64,000 nucleotides of DNA from Oncomelania hupensis. Taxonomy: Eukaryota > Mollusca > Gastropoda > Littorinimorpha > Pomatiopsidae. This document shows, one piece after another, positions 44,371 through 55,200 of this stretch. The stretch's first letter is position 1. Every line of letters starts with the position of its first letter. Made by a program: the position numbers and the translations under genes. The notes under the pieces were generated by a model that was given only the letters and a program-made list of their open reading frames with translations, searched no databases and had not been told where the DNA came from. The stretch is from NCBI GenBank assembly GCA_036898135.1, contig CM072513.1, forward strand, positions 79,318,463 to 79,382,462, in the 5' to 3' direction.

Positions 44371-44934
44371 CTATATGCTGGGACAACCCCCGCAAATAGT
44401 GCTTAATTAGCGGTGAATCCAGGTATTGTGCCTTATTATCTAGGCATACCCATGTGTGCAAACAGTATATGAAGAAAGTGCATTATGTGTTTTATATATA
44501 CTAGCAGTTATTACCCGTCCAAATAAATTTTTGATGACCCATTTGCTGGGCCTGATGTTATATGCCCGTTTCAAAAATTTTCCTGGAAGTGACTTTTTTT
44601 GTGCATTCTGCAGCATTTTGTCATTTTATGTTTGTTTTTAATCTGAAGAAGAGCAAAGCACGAAAATTCATTTGTCTTGTATTGTTGTATAATTAAAAGT
44701 ATCTATTATATTTTGTTGTTGTGTTGCTGATTTTATGCCCGTTATAGGTTATCTTTGGGTGTCCAAGCTGTCAGCCACTGAGTGAAGTCAAATTTATTTG
44801 AGACTATAATGTTCCATTGTAGCCTACATAGTGTATAGTTTATGTTGTGGTGTTGGTACAATAACTACATGTAGGAAATATCAATTGCCTGAAAGTGGAA
44901 GAAATTGTAAACACAACAGGAACTGCTAAGTATT

Positions 44935-45250
44935 TTGAAAGTAAAATACAATTATATGTTTATCTTTAATCTATGTCTCTTTTTAGTGATTCACCACTGA
45001 CAGTGCACTTCAGCCTTCCACTTCCAGAATCATAAACACAACTAAGATATACAGTATATCAAAGATACTTTTAATTAACATTAGCTCGAAAATTAATTCA
45101 CATTGTATAAAAGTATCTTTGATATAATAATCTTTGTTGTGTTTATGATTCTGGAAGTGGAAGGCTGAAGTACACTGTCAGTGGTGAATCACTAAAAAGA
45201 GACATAGATTAAAAATAAACTTATAATTGTAATAAAACACAATAATCATT
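44935..45250. repeat. Near-perfect 300-bp palindrome (fold-back element)
   Basis: Left arm ATCTATGTCTCTTTTTAGTG, ATTCACCACTGACAGTGCAC, TTCAGCCTTCCACTTCCAGA; the right arm is its complement with few changes. The centre is near 45090, with about 15-30 bp of loop. Confidence 0.9.
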
Positions 45251-45904
45251 TATTTGAGGAGAACAGCATTACTGATTTATTGCACATGCATGTGATTAAA
45301 ACAATAAGGCAATGCTATCACTGCATGCACAGAACTTTTTTCCTTATAATACATACCAATGAAATACCAAATTGAGGCAATCATAAAAAAAAGCACCAAG
45401 CCATGTAAATGTAAATATGGACCTTTAGTCCCTACAGATATTTATTTGGGAACAATTCAGTTTTAATTTAGATTCTAAATATTTATTTTTAATGTAAAGT
45501 TTGCTCTTAATTTAATATTTTTTTCTGATGAATCGAATGACAATTAATTATGCTATGAAATTTACAATAAAACTATAATGTTATTTTCTAAATGTTTTTT
45601 TTTTTAAACAGACCTACCTATACCTAATTTTTTTTTAAAAAGCATAAGATGTTAAGTGTTCTAAGAAGTACACGCATCATGGATAAATGAAAAAAAAAAG
45701 AATATGAAGCAGTTATTAATACCCGTGCTATGATTTTATTTTTATTTATAATATTTATTTTTATTTTTTTTTTTTTTTAGCATTTTACTTGCACCTCGTT
45801 TTGTTTTTCAGTTGCTTCTGTTCCGCTCTTTTTCTTTATTATCTATATCTCTCTTATATCTCTCTCGCTCTGTATTATTAAATTTTATTTTTAAAAAAAA
45901 AAAA
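45251..45904. other. AT-rich, no recognised feature
   Basis: Long A/T runs (45595-45610, 45755-45780, 45890-45905); no exon or repeat identified. Confidence 0.5.
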
Positions 45905-45976
45905 GGACTAATCGAGATTCGAACCCGGGTCTCCTTATTGACAGTCAAACGCCTTATCCATTGAACCACTGGATGC
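45905..45976 (-). pseudogene. tRNA-Arg-like pseudogene or SINE head
   Basis: Minus strand: GTGGTTCAATGGATAAGGCG (A box of tRNA-Arg type) and GGTTCGAATCT (B box), with a T-run directly after as a Pol III terminator. The acceptor arms do not pair and the anticodon region (TGACTGTCAATAAGG) has lost its stem. Confidence 0.6.
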
Positions 45977-46580
45977 TATAATTCTCTAAACTGATTTTAG
46001 GTCCCATATCATAAAACATGTTGAACCCGTCGATTTTAATAGTGTTATAAACTTGAAACTGGGTTAAACAACAATATAGCGAACGCCGATCGATTAAAAT
46101 CGATTTGGAATAAAATACGAAATCCTTGGTAGAAATGGTATGCGGAAATGATGGCAGGGCTAAGGACAAAAATGATTGGTTCTAAAAATACCGTCTCACA
46201 CATGTGTTTTTACAGTGTTTTTGGACGCAGTAAAATGCAAACTAAAGCCGTTTTGCGATCGAAAAGAATGTTAAGTTTCGTTGTATCGGCAGCGGGTGAT
46301 CGAGCGCCGAATGGCAAAACTCGCGTGGAAGCAATTATATGGACAGTTCAGCTGTAATCTGTAAAACTTGGAGCCAACTGAAGCTCGAAATTAACTTCAC
46401 AACAAAGCCGCTGGTTGGCTAAAACGGCCCCTCGTGATCTGAAAAGGCTGCTCGATTAATATATAGATATGTCAGATGTAATTCATTTTTGTCTTCGTTG
46501 GATGCTGTGTTCACAGTGCGTGAGTCACTGTCTCAATGAGATACTTTTTATCCACAATAGGGTGGTTGATTGTTCATATA

Positions 46581-47373
46581 CAGTGGAACCTCCGGTATCC
46601 GGCTCTCTGGTATACGACTCCCTCCGTTATGTGACCTGAAAACTTCTGACGGATTCACTTCCAATAATAAATGACCTCTGGTATGCGACAACCTCGTTTA
46701 TGCGACCAGCGACCGTGTCTTAAGCCCTTTATACGACCGTCTTAAGGCAATTTAAAAGAGATATCAGTTAATTTGCTGTCTGTACCTTTCGTTTTTTCTC
46801 TCATGTTAGTGTACGCCTGCTGTTGTCTGGTATTTCCGGTTCGCAAATAAGGGACATTACTCGCCTACACTGGCTGTCAAAATGGCGTCGCGCAAGAGGA
46901 ACGTTTTGAGTTTGGCAGAGAGAATGAAAGTGATTGAAAGAAGTGAAAATGGGGAGAGTTGTTTGTCTATTGCAAGAAGTTTAGACGTTGGGAAGACCCA
47001 AATTCAGCTCATCATAAAGGATAAGGAATCTGTGAAACTACGATGGGATAGTGGAGAAAGTGGCGAAAAGGAAAACATCGAAACTGAAAGCTTCTGCACT
47101 GAGAGACTTGGATGAACGCATCTGGCAGTGGTTCGACTGTTTTCTATTTTTGAAGTTGTGAATAAAAGACAAAGCTAAAAATGAAACATGTTTTACAGTT
47201 TCCTTTGTCAGAGAATATATGCTGGTGAGTGTGAAAATTATGACTACATACCCTTCCGAGCCTGACCCCCCCTCCCCCCCCCCCCCCACTCCTTGTTTCC
47301 GGTATAAGACCACCTCTATTATAAGACCGTTTTTTCTCAGATTTTGGACGGTCGTATACCGGAGGTTCCACTG
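46581..47373 (+). mobile_element. pogo/Tigger-type DNA transposon, deleted copy
   Basis: Terminal inverted repeat CAGTGGAACCTCCGGTAT at both ends (right end complement), TA on each side (46579-46580, 47374-47375). 793 bp, with many sub-terminal TATGCGAC-like repeats and the transposase N-terminal fragment described separately. Confidence 0.92.
46882..47150 (+). pseudogene. Tigger transposase N-terminal fragment
   Basis: MASRKRNVLSLAERMKVIER, then GESCLSIARSLDVGKTQIQL: the CENP-B/pogo helix-turn-helix that binds the transposon ends. After about 50 residues the frame shifts; ALRDLDERIWQWFD is read in another frame to 47145, then stops. The DDE catalytic domain is absent. Confidence 0.82.
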
Positions 47374-47778
47374 TAGTATGCAAATAGATTTATTGGATTT
47401 CTCCCACAACCATCTGTAGGCCTACTATGGTGTACAATTATACATGGGATGCAATAATTTGTACCTGCTTGTGTTTATATAAATTATAATGTGTGTGTGG
47501 GGGGTGGGGTGGGGTGGAGTTGTAGTGGGAGAGGAAGGGGGGTGTAAGGCGTATACATATGCGTGTGTGAGCGAGAGCGCATGTGTTGTGTACTTGGGTC
47601 ATCAAGGCCCCCTCCCCTCTTTCCTCCCCCCCATCCCTGCCACCTCCACCCCACCCCAACTCTACGTACTCCCTACCCTCACCACACAACCTCGCTACCA
47701 CCACCACCCCAGCCCCGCCTTCCAAAATCCAATTACAGTACACGCATATCCCTGATTAATAACTAAAATATTGCTGGT

Positions 47779-47961
47779 ATGTTTTGTGTGGTAGGTGTTC
47801 TGATCCTGCTACTGTTGTGGGCCTTCCTGCTTGGAGCTTACATTGGGACAGCCATGCATTCTGGAAACGTTTGGCTCTTCCATCCTAAACCGCAGTCCGT
47901 TGCGACTAATATCACCAATACCATCGATCGTCTCTACCAACATCACAACGGCTCTCGTTGA
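47779..47961 (+). CDS. Unidentified one-pass membrane protein exon
   Basis: 60 codons: MFCVVGVLILLLLWAFLLGA, a hydrophobic helix of about 20 residues, then YIGTAMHSGNVWLFHPKPQS with two possible N-glycosylation sites (NIT, NGS). It ends in TGA. It could be a last exon starting at GTGGTAG|GTGTTC or a small complete gene. No family recognised; no neighbouring exon found. Codon content looks protein-like, but chance cannot be excluded. Confidence 0.35.
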   Translation: MFCVVGVLILLLLWAFLLGAYIGTAMHSGNVWLFHPKPQSVATNITNTIDRLYQHHNGSR

Positions 47962-48019
47962 CTCAACCTCACCTATACTCTTACGTGGACAGTTTTTAAT
48001 ATTTTTTATGAGCATGTAT

Positions 48020-49875
48020 TAAAATAGTCAAAAATCATACAGCACAATGTCTTCTCTCAAGCATGGCTACTGTATTACAGGCCTTTACACTTCTTGTTAG
48101 AAAATGTTTGTTCCAAACGCACAGCTTCTTGGACACAAATTGGACAGGTTCCGGTTTGAAGTTTTAGTTGACCTTTGCAATTTGAAGCAGGGGTTATTCA
48201 TGCATCATTGTCCCATCATACTTATTGGTATATTGCAAAACTTCAATGTCACAAAGCGTGGCATTGATCCAGCAAGCCCTAAACACCGACAGAACAGTTT
48301 GATTGAGCTTATTCTGGGGCAATTCGGGCTATTATGAGGCAATTTGGGCTACTATGTTTTCAAGCACAATAACTCGATCTGTGACAGTTTCTTCATCCCC
48401 TCTTCTCCACCCTCCCTCCCTCTTCCTTCCTCCCCCTACCTTCTCAATATTATGGTCAACATCATGGGTCCAGAGTCAAGTTCAGGATTGCAAGTTGTGA
48501 AGTATTCTACGTATGACAAACAACAGAACAGTTTGATGGTGCAATTCGGGCAACTATAAGGCAATTTGGGCTACTATGTTTTCAAGCACAATAGCTCGAT
48601 CTGCAACAGTTTCTTCATTTCTTCATGCCCCCTTCCTCCTCCCCCTCCCCTTTTTTCCTGCTCCCCATACCCTCTCAATATTATGGTCAACATCATGGGT
48701 CCAGAGTCAAGTTCAGGATTGCAAGTTGTGAAGTATTCTACGCGTACGTGGGACAACTGAAAGGCACGCCATCTTTTATTTTGCCGTCAGTGTCACTAAT
48801 AGATATAGTAGGCCTATAATGGATGATTGTTATTCAAACTTACAGCTAGAGAATAAAGAAATGACAATTCTGCTGCCCCTTTTAAATTTATCCCACTTTT
48901 CTCTTTAAATATGGTCTTTTTGATTAGTTTAAACCACACCTCTCCCATCATTTTCAAAATACATATATTTTTTACTTTTCCTCACACATACAGAGAAGTA
49001 GAGAGAAAGAGGGAGAAAGAGAATGTGGGAATTTTAAAAAAGAGCACTTGGCAGGCCAATTGTAAATTTATAGACTGTTTGACCTGCACTAATAGAAACC
49101 AAGCCTCGGACAGTCCATGTATTCATTTCCTTTTGTGAGCTTGCGTACTAAGCTGGATTTGTAGACATACATACTACAAGTGTTTACTATAAACAGTGAC
49201 ATTTTCTCAAGCACTCAGAACCCCTTGACATGAATTCTTTCCTGACCTGTTGTGAGCATGAGCTCTCTCTAGCACTATAAATAATCTGGTGTTTCCTAAA
49301 TATTATTCATTCAGACACACAAATGCACATTTTCTCACCCACCCAGGTAACCTTAACATGCTTTCATTTTTTCGAGATGTAAGCATATACACACTTCTGT
49401 AACACTATAAATAATCAGGGTTTTTCTACTATATATACTATGCACACAGACACACCAACAACACTCACTCAAACACACATACAAGTAAATCCCACATTTG
49501 TTTGCTTAAATAGAGAACTTAGTATCAAATTCCCTACCTCATGCCTAGCCCCCCACTTATGATTTATATGTGACCTTAATGCGTCACTGCCAGTGCACAA
49601 TGGCCTTTTTAATTTGCAAGCTTTGCTGGAATGTCAATAGAACATATAGTTAAGATATCATGTGTCTTCGAGCTTTGGCTAAGGAAATAAATGGAAACTG
49701 TGACAAGCAGATTATTTTGTTTTAAAAGAAATGAAACGATCTCTTGATATGGTTTTGAGGAGGGTGTCTTTTATTTGTCATGTGAAAATTTTGTTCTTTT
49801 GCTTTAATGTTTATTCAACACTGTTTAATAACTGAACAGAATATTAAGCCAAAGATTAGATGTGGAGGTCTTATA
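48020..49875. other. Gene-free stretch with a two-unit tandem duplication
   Basis: Two 225-bp units lie at 48295-48521 and 48524-48745, sharing GGCAATTTGGGCTACTATG and TCAATATTATGGTCAACATC; their CT-rich middles differ. The rest is unassigned, with ACTATAAATAATC repeated at 49276 and 49403. Confidence 0.6.
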
Positions 49876-49978
49876 ACTTGCAACTAACTTGCAACTAACT
49901 TACAAATGACTTAAAATTGACTTATAGTTGACTTGCAACTAACTTACAGTTGACTTACATCTGACTTATGAAGAACTT
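49876..49978. repeat. Minisatellite, about 11-bp unit
   Basis: ACTTGCAACTA / ACTTACAGTTG-type units, about nine copies. A direct duplication of ATTAACTTTCCTAAGTA follows (49985-50030). Confidence 0.8.
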
Positions 49979-50019
49979 AAAAAAATTAACTTTCCTAAGT
50001 ACTTCAAAAAAATTAACTT

Positions 50020-51248
50020 TCCTAAGTATCTTATAATTAGTTGGTTAAGTAGTTTTAAGAATACATTTTGCATGTTTGTGTTTTTTAACTCTTTCCCTGC
50101 CAATCCACGATATATCGTCGATCTGAGCCGCCATGTTTGTGCCAATAGACGATATATCGTCGATTTCAGTATTCCGTTTCGTTCCGGTTTTTTGCGCAGT
50201 CCAATCCAAGTTTTATTTTAACCACAGAGAGATAACTCTTTCTACTTTCGTTCTCGATCGACACGCGCGTGGTTTCTTCAAATTGATTCGTTTTTAGAGT
50301 GGTTTTTTGTGCATTTTACTAAGCATTATGATGGGCACAATCGACAGTGTGTCAAACTCTGCTAATAATCAATATAATTTCAAACTGTAAAGTGTATTTT
50401 GATCCTAAATAAATTTTCTTTCTGGTGTGTGAAGCTGATTCAGTGATTGGAATTATTCCTCCAGATTTTTTTCATCACTGTGGTATGTAGAAATATTTTT
50501 ATTTTATTTTATCATTTCAAAAAGATCAACATGCTTTCAAAACACATATTTCAATAACATAATCAAATTAACATTTTTGTGTTTTTTTTCTTATTCTTCA
50601 CTCTTTTACCTTTAATTTGATATGAAATATGTCTATTTAACAACTATTATTGAAAGAACAGTAGCTTAAATGCCTAAGGTACTGAACTTTCTTTCTGGTG
50701 CCAGAGAAATGTCTGGCACAGACGTGGAAACATGCCTGGCAGGGAAAGAGTTAAGTTGCTCTTTGAATTTAATTCTTTCTTCTTTGGATTCAATTACATC
50801 ATTTTCTTTTAAACAGATGTCAAAGCTGTCACAATCTTTAGAAAATAATAGAGTTATATTTCTGGGTAAGAATCCAAACACTAATACCTGCATTTCTTCC
50901 ACTAACCCCTAACTTACTTAATATGTTTTGTTTTAATACATTGTTTTGTTCTGCACTGTAGTCATCAATAATAAATACAATATTTCCCCTTTTTCAAACA
51001 TATTATAGAAATAATCTAAATACTCACTATGCCTACCTCTTGGGTTACAAACAGAAACATTGTCATCAGTCCAAATATATTTACCTTCTAAATAAGTTTT
51101 ATTAACTATTGAATGATAAAACAAAATTATGTGATCAAAGTGTTTAAGGTAATATGTTTGCAGTAAATCTAATATGAACTGTTTTACCATAACAATTAGC
51201 ACTGACTATCATTCCACAGCGAGGATCTGAGATTTCAAGGACGTCATT
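50020..51248 (-). pseudogene. Maverick/adintovirus-like packaging ATPase (A32/FtsK-HerA type), decayed and interrupted
   Basis: Reading the minus strand from 51248: DPRCGMIVS then a degraded Walker A ending GKT; FILDLLQTYYLKHFDHII; NKTYLEGKYIWTDDNV; DYFYNMFEKGE; a Walker B region with only partial match; then SGRNAGISVWILTQKYNS, a strongly characteristic block of this ATPase family. Next come DSFDICLKENDV and KFKEQL, and after the piggyBac MITE KHAKCILKTT. Several frameshifts and stops break it. In complete elements this ATPase pumps the genome into virions. It directly follows the capsid-like gene on the same strand, as in Maverick/Polinton and adintovirus genomes. Confidence 0.75.
50089..50750. 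mobile_element. piggyBac-type MITE
   Basis: Target TTAA on both sides (50085-50088, 50751-50754). Inverted ends CTCTTTCCCTGCCA / TGGCAGGGAAAGAG. Two internal ACGATATATCGTCGAT motifs near the left end. 662 bp without transposase. Confidence 0.9.
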
Positions 51249-52126
51249 TTAATACAGTAAATCTGTTAATCTCCCATTTTCAATATTTAACTGAGCGTCC
51301 ATAATTACATACATGTATACAGTAATTGGTTCAGACTTGGTAGCAACAGCTTCTCTATGGAGCTCAATTATGATACCATCTGTTCCACTTTCAATTCTCC
51401 TCCCAGAACTGTGAAGTTCATTTATTTTATTTCATTTATTTATTTTATTTTATTTTTATTTTATTTTATTTACCTTATTGTCCCTTTTCCATAGGGAAAT
51501 TCATTAGAAGGGACCGTTATAAAGTTTATCCACAAAGCAAACTTATTTACAAGGTAATCTTCCAGCCTTGTGCCATGTAAATGGAGGTCTTTAGAAATTA
51601 AATCAACTGTATCAGTCCTCAAACGACCCCCCCCCCCCCCCCCACCTAAAATCTTCCAAATCTCATCAAACTGCTGAAAAGGCAGCATTCCATTAGCAAA
51701 TAATTGATTAGGCTTGCCTTCAATCATGATCAATGCCTTTGTTATATTTGGATTTACAATCGCCTCACTGTCACGGTTGCAAACATATTCTTGTACAAAC
51801 AGCATCAGTATACCTTTAAAACTCCAAGCAGATGAATTCATATTAAGGTTTCATAAAGCCTTGCCTAGGTCTTTATTAAACTGTCTATAACCCACGATCC
51901 TGTCATAATAAATTGCTAGTTTGCCCTATTGATTTCTGATCATCCTACCGAGTTCAGAGTGCGTGACTAATTCATATTCAAGTGCAATATCTGAAATAAT
52001 ATAATGTAACTAGCGGCTGTGTCAGAAAGAATTATTCCTTGTGAGTAATCATTGAAAATAATTTCATAAGACAACCTGCCATTAAATGATCCTTGATGGA
52101 ATGGCAAATGACTGTGGAACAGTTCA
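51249..52126 (-). pseudogene. Maverick/adintovirus-like major capsid protein remnant
   Basis: Minus strand, from 52126: FHSHLPFHQGSFNGRLSYEI, IFNDYSQG, then in shifted frames a LEYELV / GRMIRNQ / YYDRIV stretch. After 51841 come NSSAWSFKGILMLF, NPNITKALIMIEGKPNQLFA, HGTRLEDYLVNKFALWINF, SGRRIESGTDGIIIEL and the ending MDAQLNIENGRLTDLLY, then stop. The block order and the conserved ending before the ATPase fit the double-jelly-roll capsid gene of Maverick-type elements. That is inference from motif memory, not a search. Stops, frameshifts and a poly-C run (51627-51644) mark decay; the N-terminal part is cut off at repeat B. Confidence 0.6.
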
Positions 52127-52320
52127 AACACACCAGCTCTAGGCCTATCTGAACAGCACTGTTTAGTGCCTCCACATTTTGCTTGCTGCGGGCTATTTAT
52201 AGCTTGCCTGCACCCTCCCTTCCAGTAAAAGGAAAGAAAAGGAAGCATCGGCGAAGCTATTTATAGCTAGCCTGGCTGACCTAACCTCAAAACTAAACAG
52301 CTTTGGTTGAGTCGCTGTGC
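52127..52320 (-). repeat. Family B, copy 2
   Basis: Inverted relative to 17280-17475: GCGGGCTATTTATAGCTTGC and GAAGCTATTTATAGCTAGCC are conserved. Ends exactly where the capsid-like sequence stops. Confidence 0.75.
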
Positions 52321-52404
52321 AAAATCCAGTGGAAAATAAAATCTGTTTTTGTACATCCCAGCTAATACATTTTTCTTTCGTTCATCATCAGAAGCATCAC
52401 CAGC

Positions 52405-52915
52405 TTTCCCCCAGTGGGGGTGCTGGGGGTTTCAATATAAATAGTATCCCAATTTCTGGAAATTTAGTGCTTTAAATTCCCACTGTCACTGTCTTTCTCC
52501 TTTGTTCTTTCTCATTCCTACTCTGTTCTATCAATCTACTATACTATCTTCTTATTCGCTAGATCAGTCACCTACCTTTTTTCTTGAAAACTCTTTCCGG
52601 ACAAAATCCCTCATTTGTGTGTAAGGTCTGTTGGATCAACTTAGGAATATTGGACGCTTTCTGCCAAATGGTCACTGGGGCTTCCTATGATGTTATTATT
52701 TGGCAATGTAGGCATTTTCTATGTATGTGTTTTGTTGATATTTTATAATGATGTTTGTATTCTAGTTTGTTTTTGTAAACGGGGGTGCGATAAATTAGAG
52801 TATAGCCTCAGCGTCCCCTGCGTGGGATGTCTTTATTGTAAAGTGACTGGCTGGTGGAGTGCCTTCAGTGTTACCACTAGGGTTGTTTCGGCAGATCTTT
52901 TATGCGGATCTGCTG
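52405..52915 (+). repeat. Family A, copy 2
   Basis: CCCAGTGGGGGTGCTGGGGG to GGCAGATCTTTTATGCGGAT; aligns to 8590-9090 and 53000-53520 almost base for base. Confidence 0.85.
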
Positions 52916-52996
52916 AAACAACCGTAGTAGTAAAACTGAAGGCACTCCACCAGCCAGTCACTTTACAAGAAATACATCCCATGCAGGGGACGCCGA
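52812..52996. repeat. Inverted repeat made from the end of family A
   Basis: The right 90 bp of copy 2 (GGATGTCTTTATTGTAAAGT, GGAGTGCCTTCAGTGTTACC) are followed at once by their complement (GGTAGTAGTAA-like, GAAGGCACTCCACCAGCCAG, ACATCCCATGCAGGGGAC). Centre near 52905 (AGATC...GATCT). Confidence 0.88.
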
Positions 52997-52999
52997 GGC

Positions 53000-53590
53000 T
53001 TTTATGTGGACCCCCGCGGGGCTGCCGTGGGTTTCAGTATAAATAGTATCCCCACTTTCTGGAAATTTAGTGCTTTAAATTCCCACTGTCGCTGTCTTTC
53101 TCCTTTGTTCTTTCTCATTCCTACTCTGTTCTATCAATCTACTGTACTATCTTCTTCTTCGCTAGACCAGTCACCTACCATTTTTCTTGAAAACTCTTCC
53201 AGGACAGAACTCCTCATTTATGTGTGAGGTCTGTTGGATCCTTGGGAATATTGGACACTTTCTGCCAATTGGTCTCTGGGGCTTCCTATGATGTTATTAT
53301 TTGGCAATGTAGGCATTTTCTATGTGTTTTGTTGATATTTTATAATGATGTTTGTATTTTATTTTGTTTTTTAAATGGGGGTGCGATAAATTAGAGTATA
53401 TAGCCTCAGCATCCCCTGCATGGGATGTCTTTATTGTAAAGTGACCGGCTGTGGAGTGCCTTCAGTGTTACCACTAGGGATGTTTTGGCAGATCTTTTAT
53501 GCGGATCAGGGGTGAGTCCTCTTTCAGCGAAGTTGTGGTCTTGATTTTGTGGTCCTGATTCGGCTCTTTTGCAGTTCGCTGGATCCTTTA
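53000..53590 (+). repeat. Family A, copy 3, with full 3' end
   Basis: Begins GTGGACCCCCGCGGGGCTGC and ends TTCGCTGGATCCTTTAAGCA. Contains the unit end AGTTGTGGTC...GATTCGGCTC seen at the fragments 18422 and 21163. Confidence 0.85.
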
Positions 53591-53749
53591 AGCAATGAAT
53601 AACTAATCACTAGCTTTGATTCAAAATTTTGCCACTTTCGGGGTTTAAATCCCCTGACCAATTAAATCTTCCTTTCATTTTAACTCAACCACAGATCTGT
53701 TTAACAACAAAACACCAGCGTCATCAATACTATGCCAGTTAGGTGGTGA

Positions 53750-54349
53750 ATGAAACTCCACAGAATAATGTAAAGAGGATAGGAGATAGTGAGACGGTTT
53801 TGGAAAGTTCCTGGAAATTAATATTAATTAGAGAAAGAACGCATGTCCATATAGATGTTGTTATAAATATTCATAATTGCACAGTTGACCAATCATTATT
53901 AAGTTAGGAGGCGTAATGTTGAGATTGGATACCCATTTCATATATATATATATATATAAGATGATGCACGAGTGAAGGGAGCTAGCCACCGCCCTCTGTC
54001 TCAGCTCTCAGTTATCTTTGTTCTCTGCCTCCGCATTAAGTCATGGAATTATACTAGAAAGTTAGGATGAAGATTTTGTAGTTTGATGTGTTTTCCAATA
54101 AATAAATAGTTAAAAAAACAAAATGAAAGAGTTGTGGGTTAGCAAATAAAATCTCTCAAAAAAATTTCTCTTAAGCTGTCTGTGTGAAATGTTGTCTCCG
54201 TAGAATGCTAGTTTTTCCCCGGACGTGAAGGCGATGAGCTGACCACGTCATACTTGGTGGACGTTGCGGGGTAGAAAAAAAAGGTAGAAAAAGAAAAGAA
54301 AAGTAGAAGAAATATCTTTAGAACACATTTACTATAATGGAGGATCTTA
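53750..54349 (+). repeat. Candidate 5' LTR, leader and gag start of an endogenous retrovirus-like element
   Basis: CCAAT at 53889, TATATAAG at 53952-53959, AATAAATAAATAG at 54097, then a leader and the ATG at 54337 followed by GAGGATCTTA, where a hAT end begins. This is the promoter/poly(A)/leader order of an LTR, and gag-like sequence resumes right after the hAT. No second LTR lies in the window to confirm; LTR borders unknown. Confidence 0.35.
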
Positions 54350-54604
54350 CAGGGCCGGACCTGGGAAAAGTCGAAGGGGGGGGGGGGGGGGGGGGGGGGG
54401 TTACAGATTCAGCGAAGCGCCGAGCCTTCTAGGGGGATCCGGGGGCATGCACCCCCGTGAAATTTTTTTTTTCAAGGATGCAAAATGGTGCAATTTGGTG
54501 CAATCTGAACCTTGAAAAAGCCATTGTGATGGTCTGGGACTTTGAGCTTTTTTAACAATTGAACTAACAAACTCTGGGGTACAAAAATTATTTTCTGCCC
54601 CTCC

Positions 54605-54607
54605 CTT

Positions 54608-54662
<55 letters not shown>
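54605..54662. repeat. (AC)n microsatellite
   Basis: About 29 AC units within the hAT. Confidence 0.93.
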
Positions 54663-54664
<2 letters not shown>

Positions 54665-54760
54665 TTATTTATCATCAGAGATTTTTTTGTATACTATTAT
54701 TATTCACTACTTTTTGTTGATTGTTAACTGTATAAAGCTTTACCTTGTAGTTTATGAACA

Positions 54761-55200
54761 TCACCGCCCTGCTTTCACTTTCAGTCTTGCTGCACTAGGT
54801 TCCTCGGCATTAGTAGGGCCTACCATTTGTGAATTGTATCTTCTGGCAAAACAGTTCACTGTCTCTTTGAAGTCAATATCAACATCCCTGTGCACTTTCA
54901 GTAAAGCAAGTCCATTGAGTCTCTGTTGCCCCATTGTAGAGCGCAGGTAGTTTTTCAGGTTGCGCAACTGACTGTTTGAACGCTCACACTCGGCAGTAGT
55001 GACAGGCAGGGTGCGAAGGTTCTTTAGCATGATGAACAGGTTGGGATAAAAATCCCTGTCACAATGTTTCAGTGCTTCTGATGCCGTGGATGGGATGATA
55101 GCTGTCGCATTCTCAGCAGCACTTCGCCATTTGCAATTGGTATTCTGCATCAAGGGTAGCGTTGTCTGGTAGGTCAGACTCCCACAACATTGTCAGTGTC
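54761..55200 (-). pseudogene. hAT transposase C-terminal (dimerisation) part
   Basis: Reads TLTMLWESDLPDNATLDAEY, then after a frameshift KWRSAAENATAIIPSTASEA, FYPNLFIMLKNLRTLPVTTA, ECERSNSQLRNLKNYLRSTM, RLNGLALLKVHRDVDID. The TLPVTTAECERS...LKNYLRSTM...RLNGLALL blocks are the conserved hAT dimerisation domain. The upstream part continues at 56610-56809 beyond the LINE. Inactive. Confidence 0.8.
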
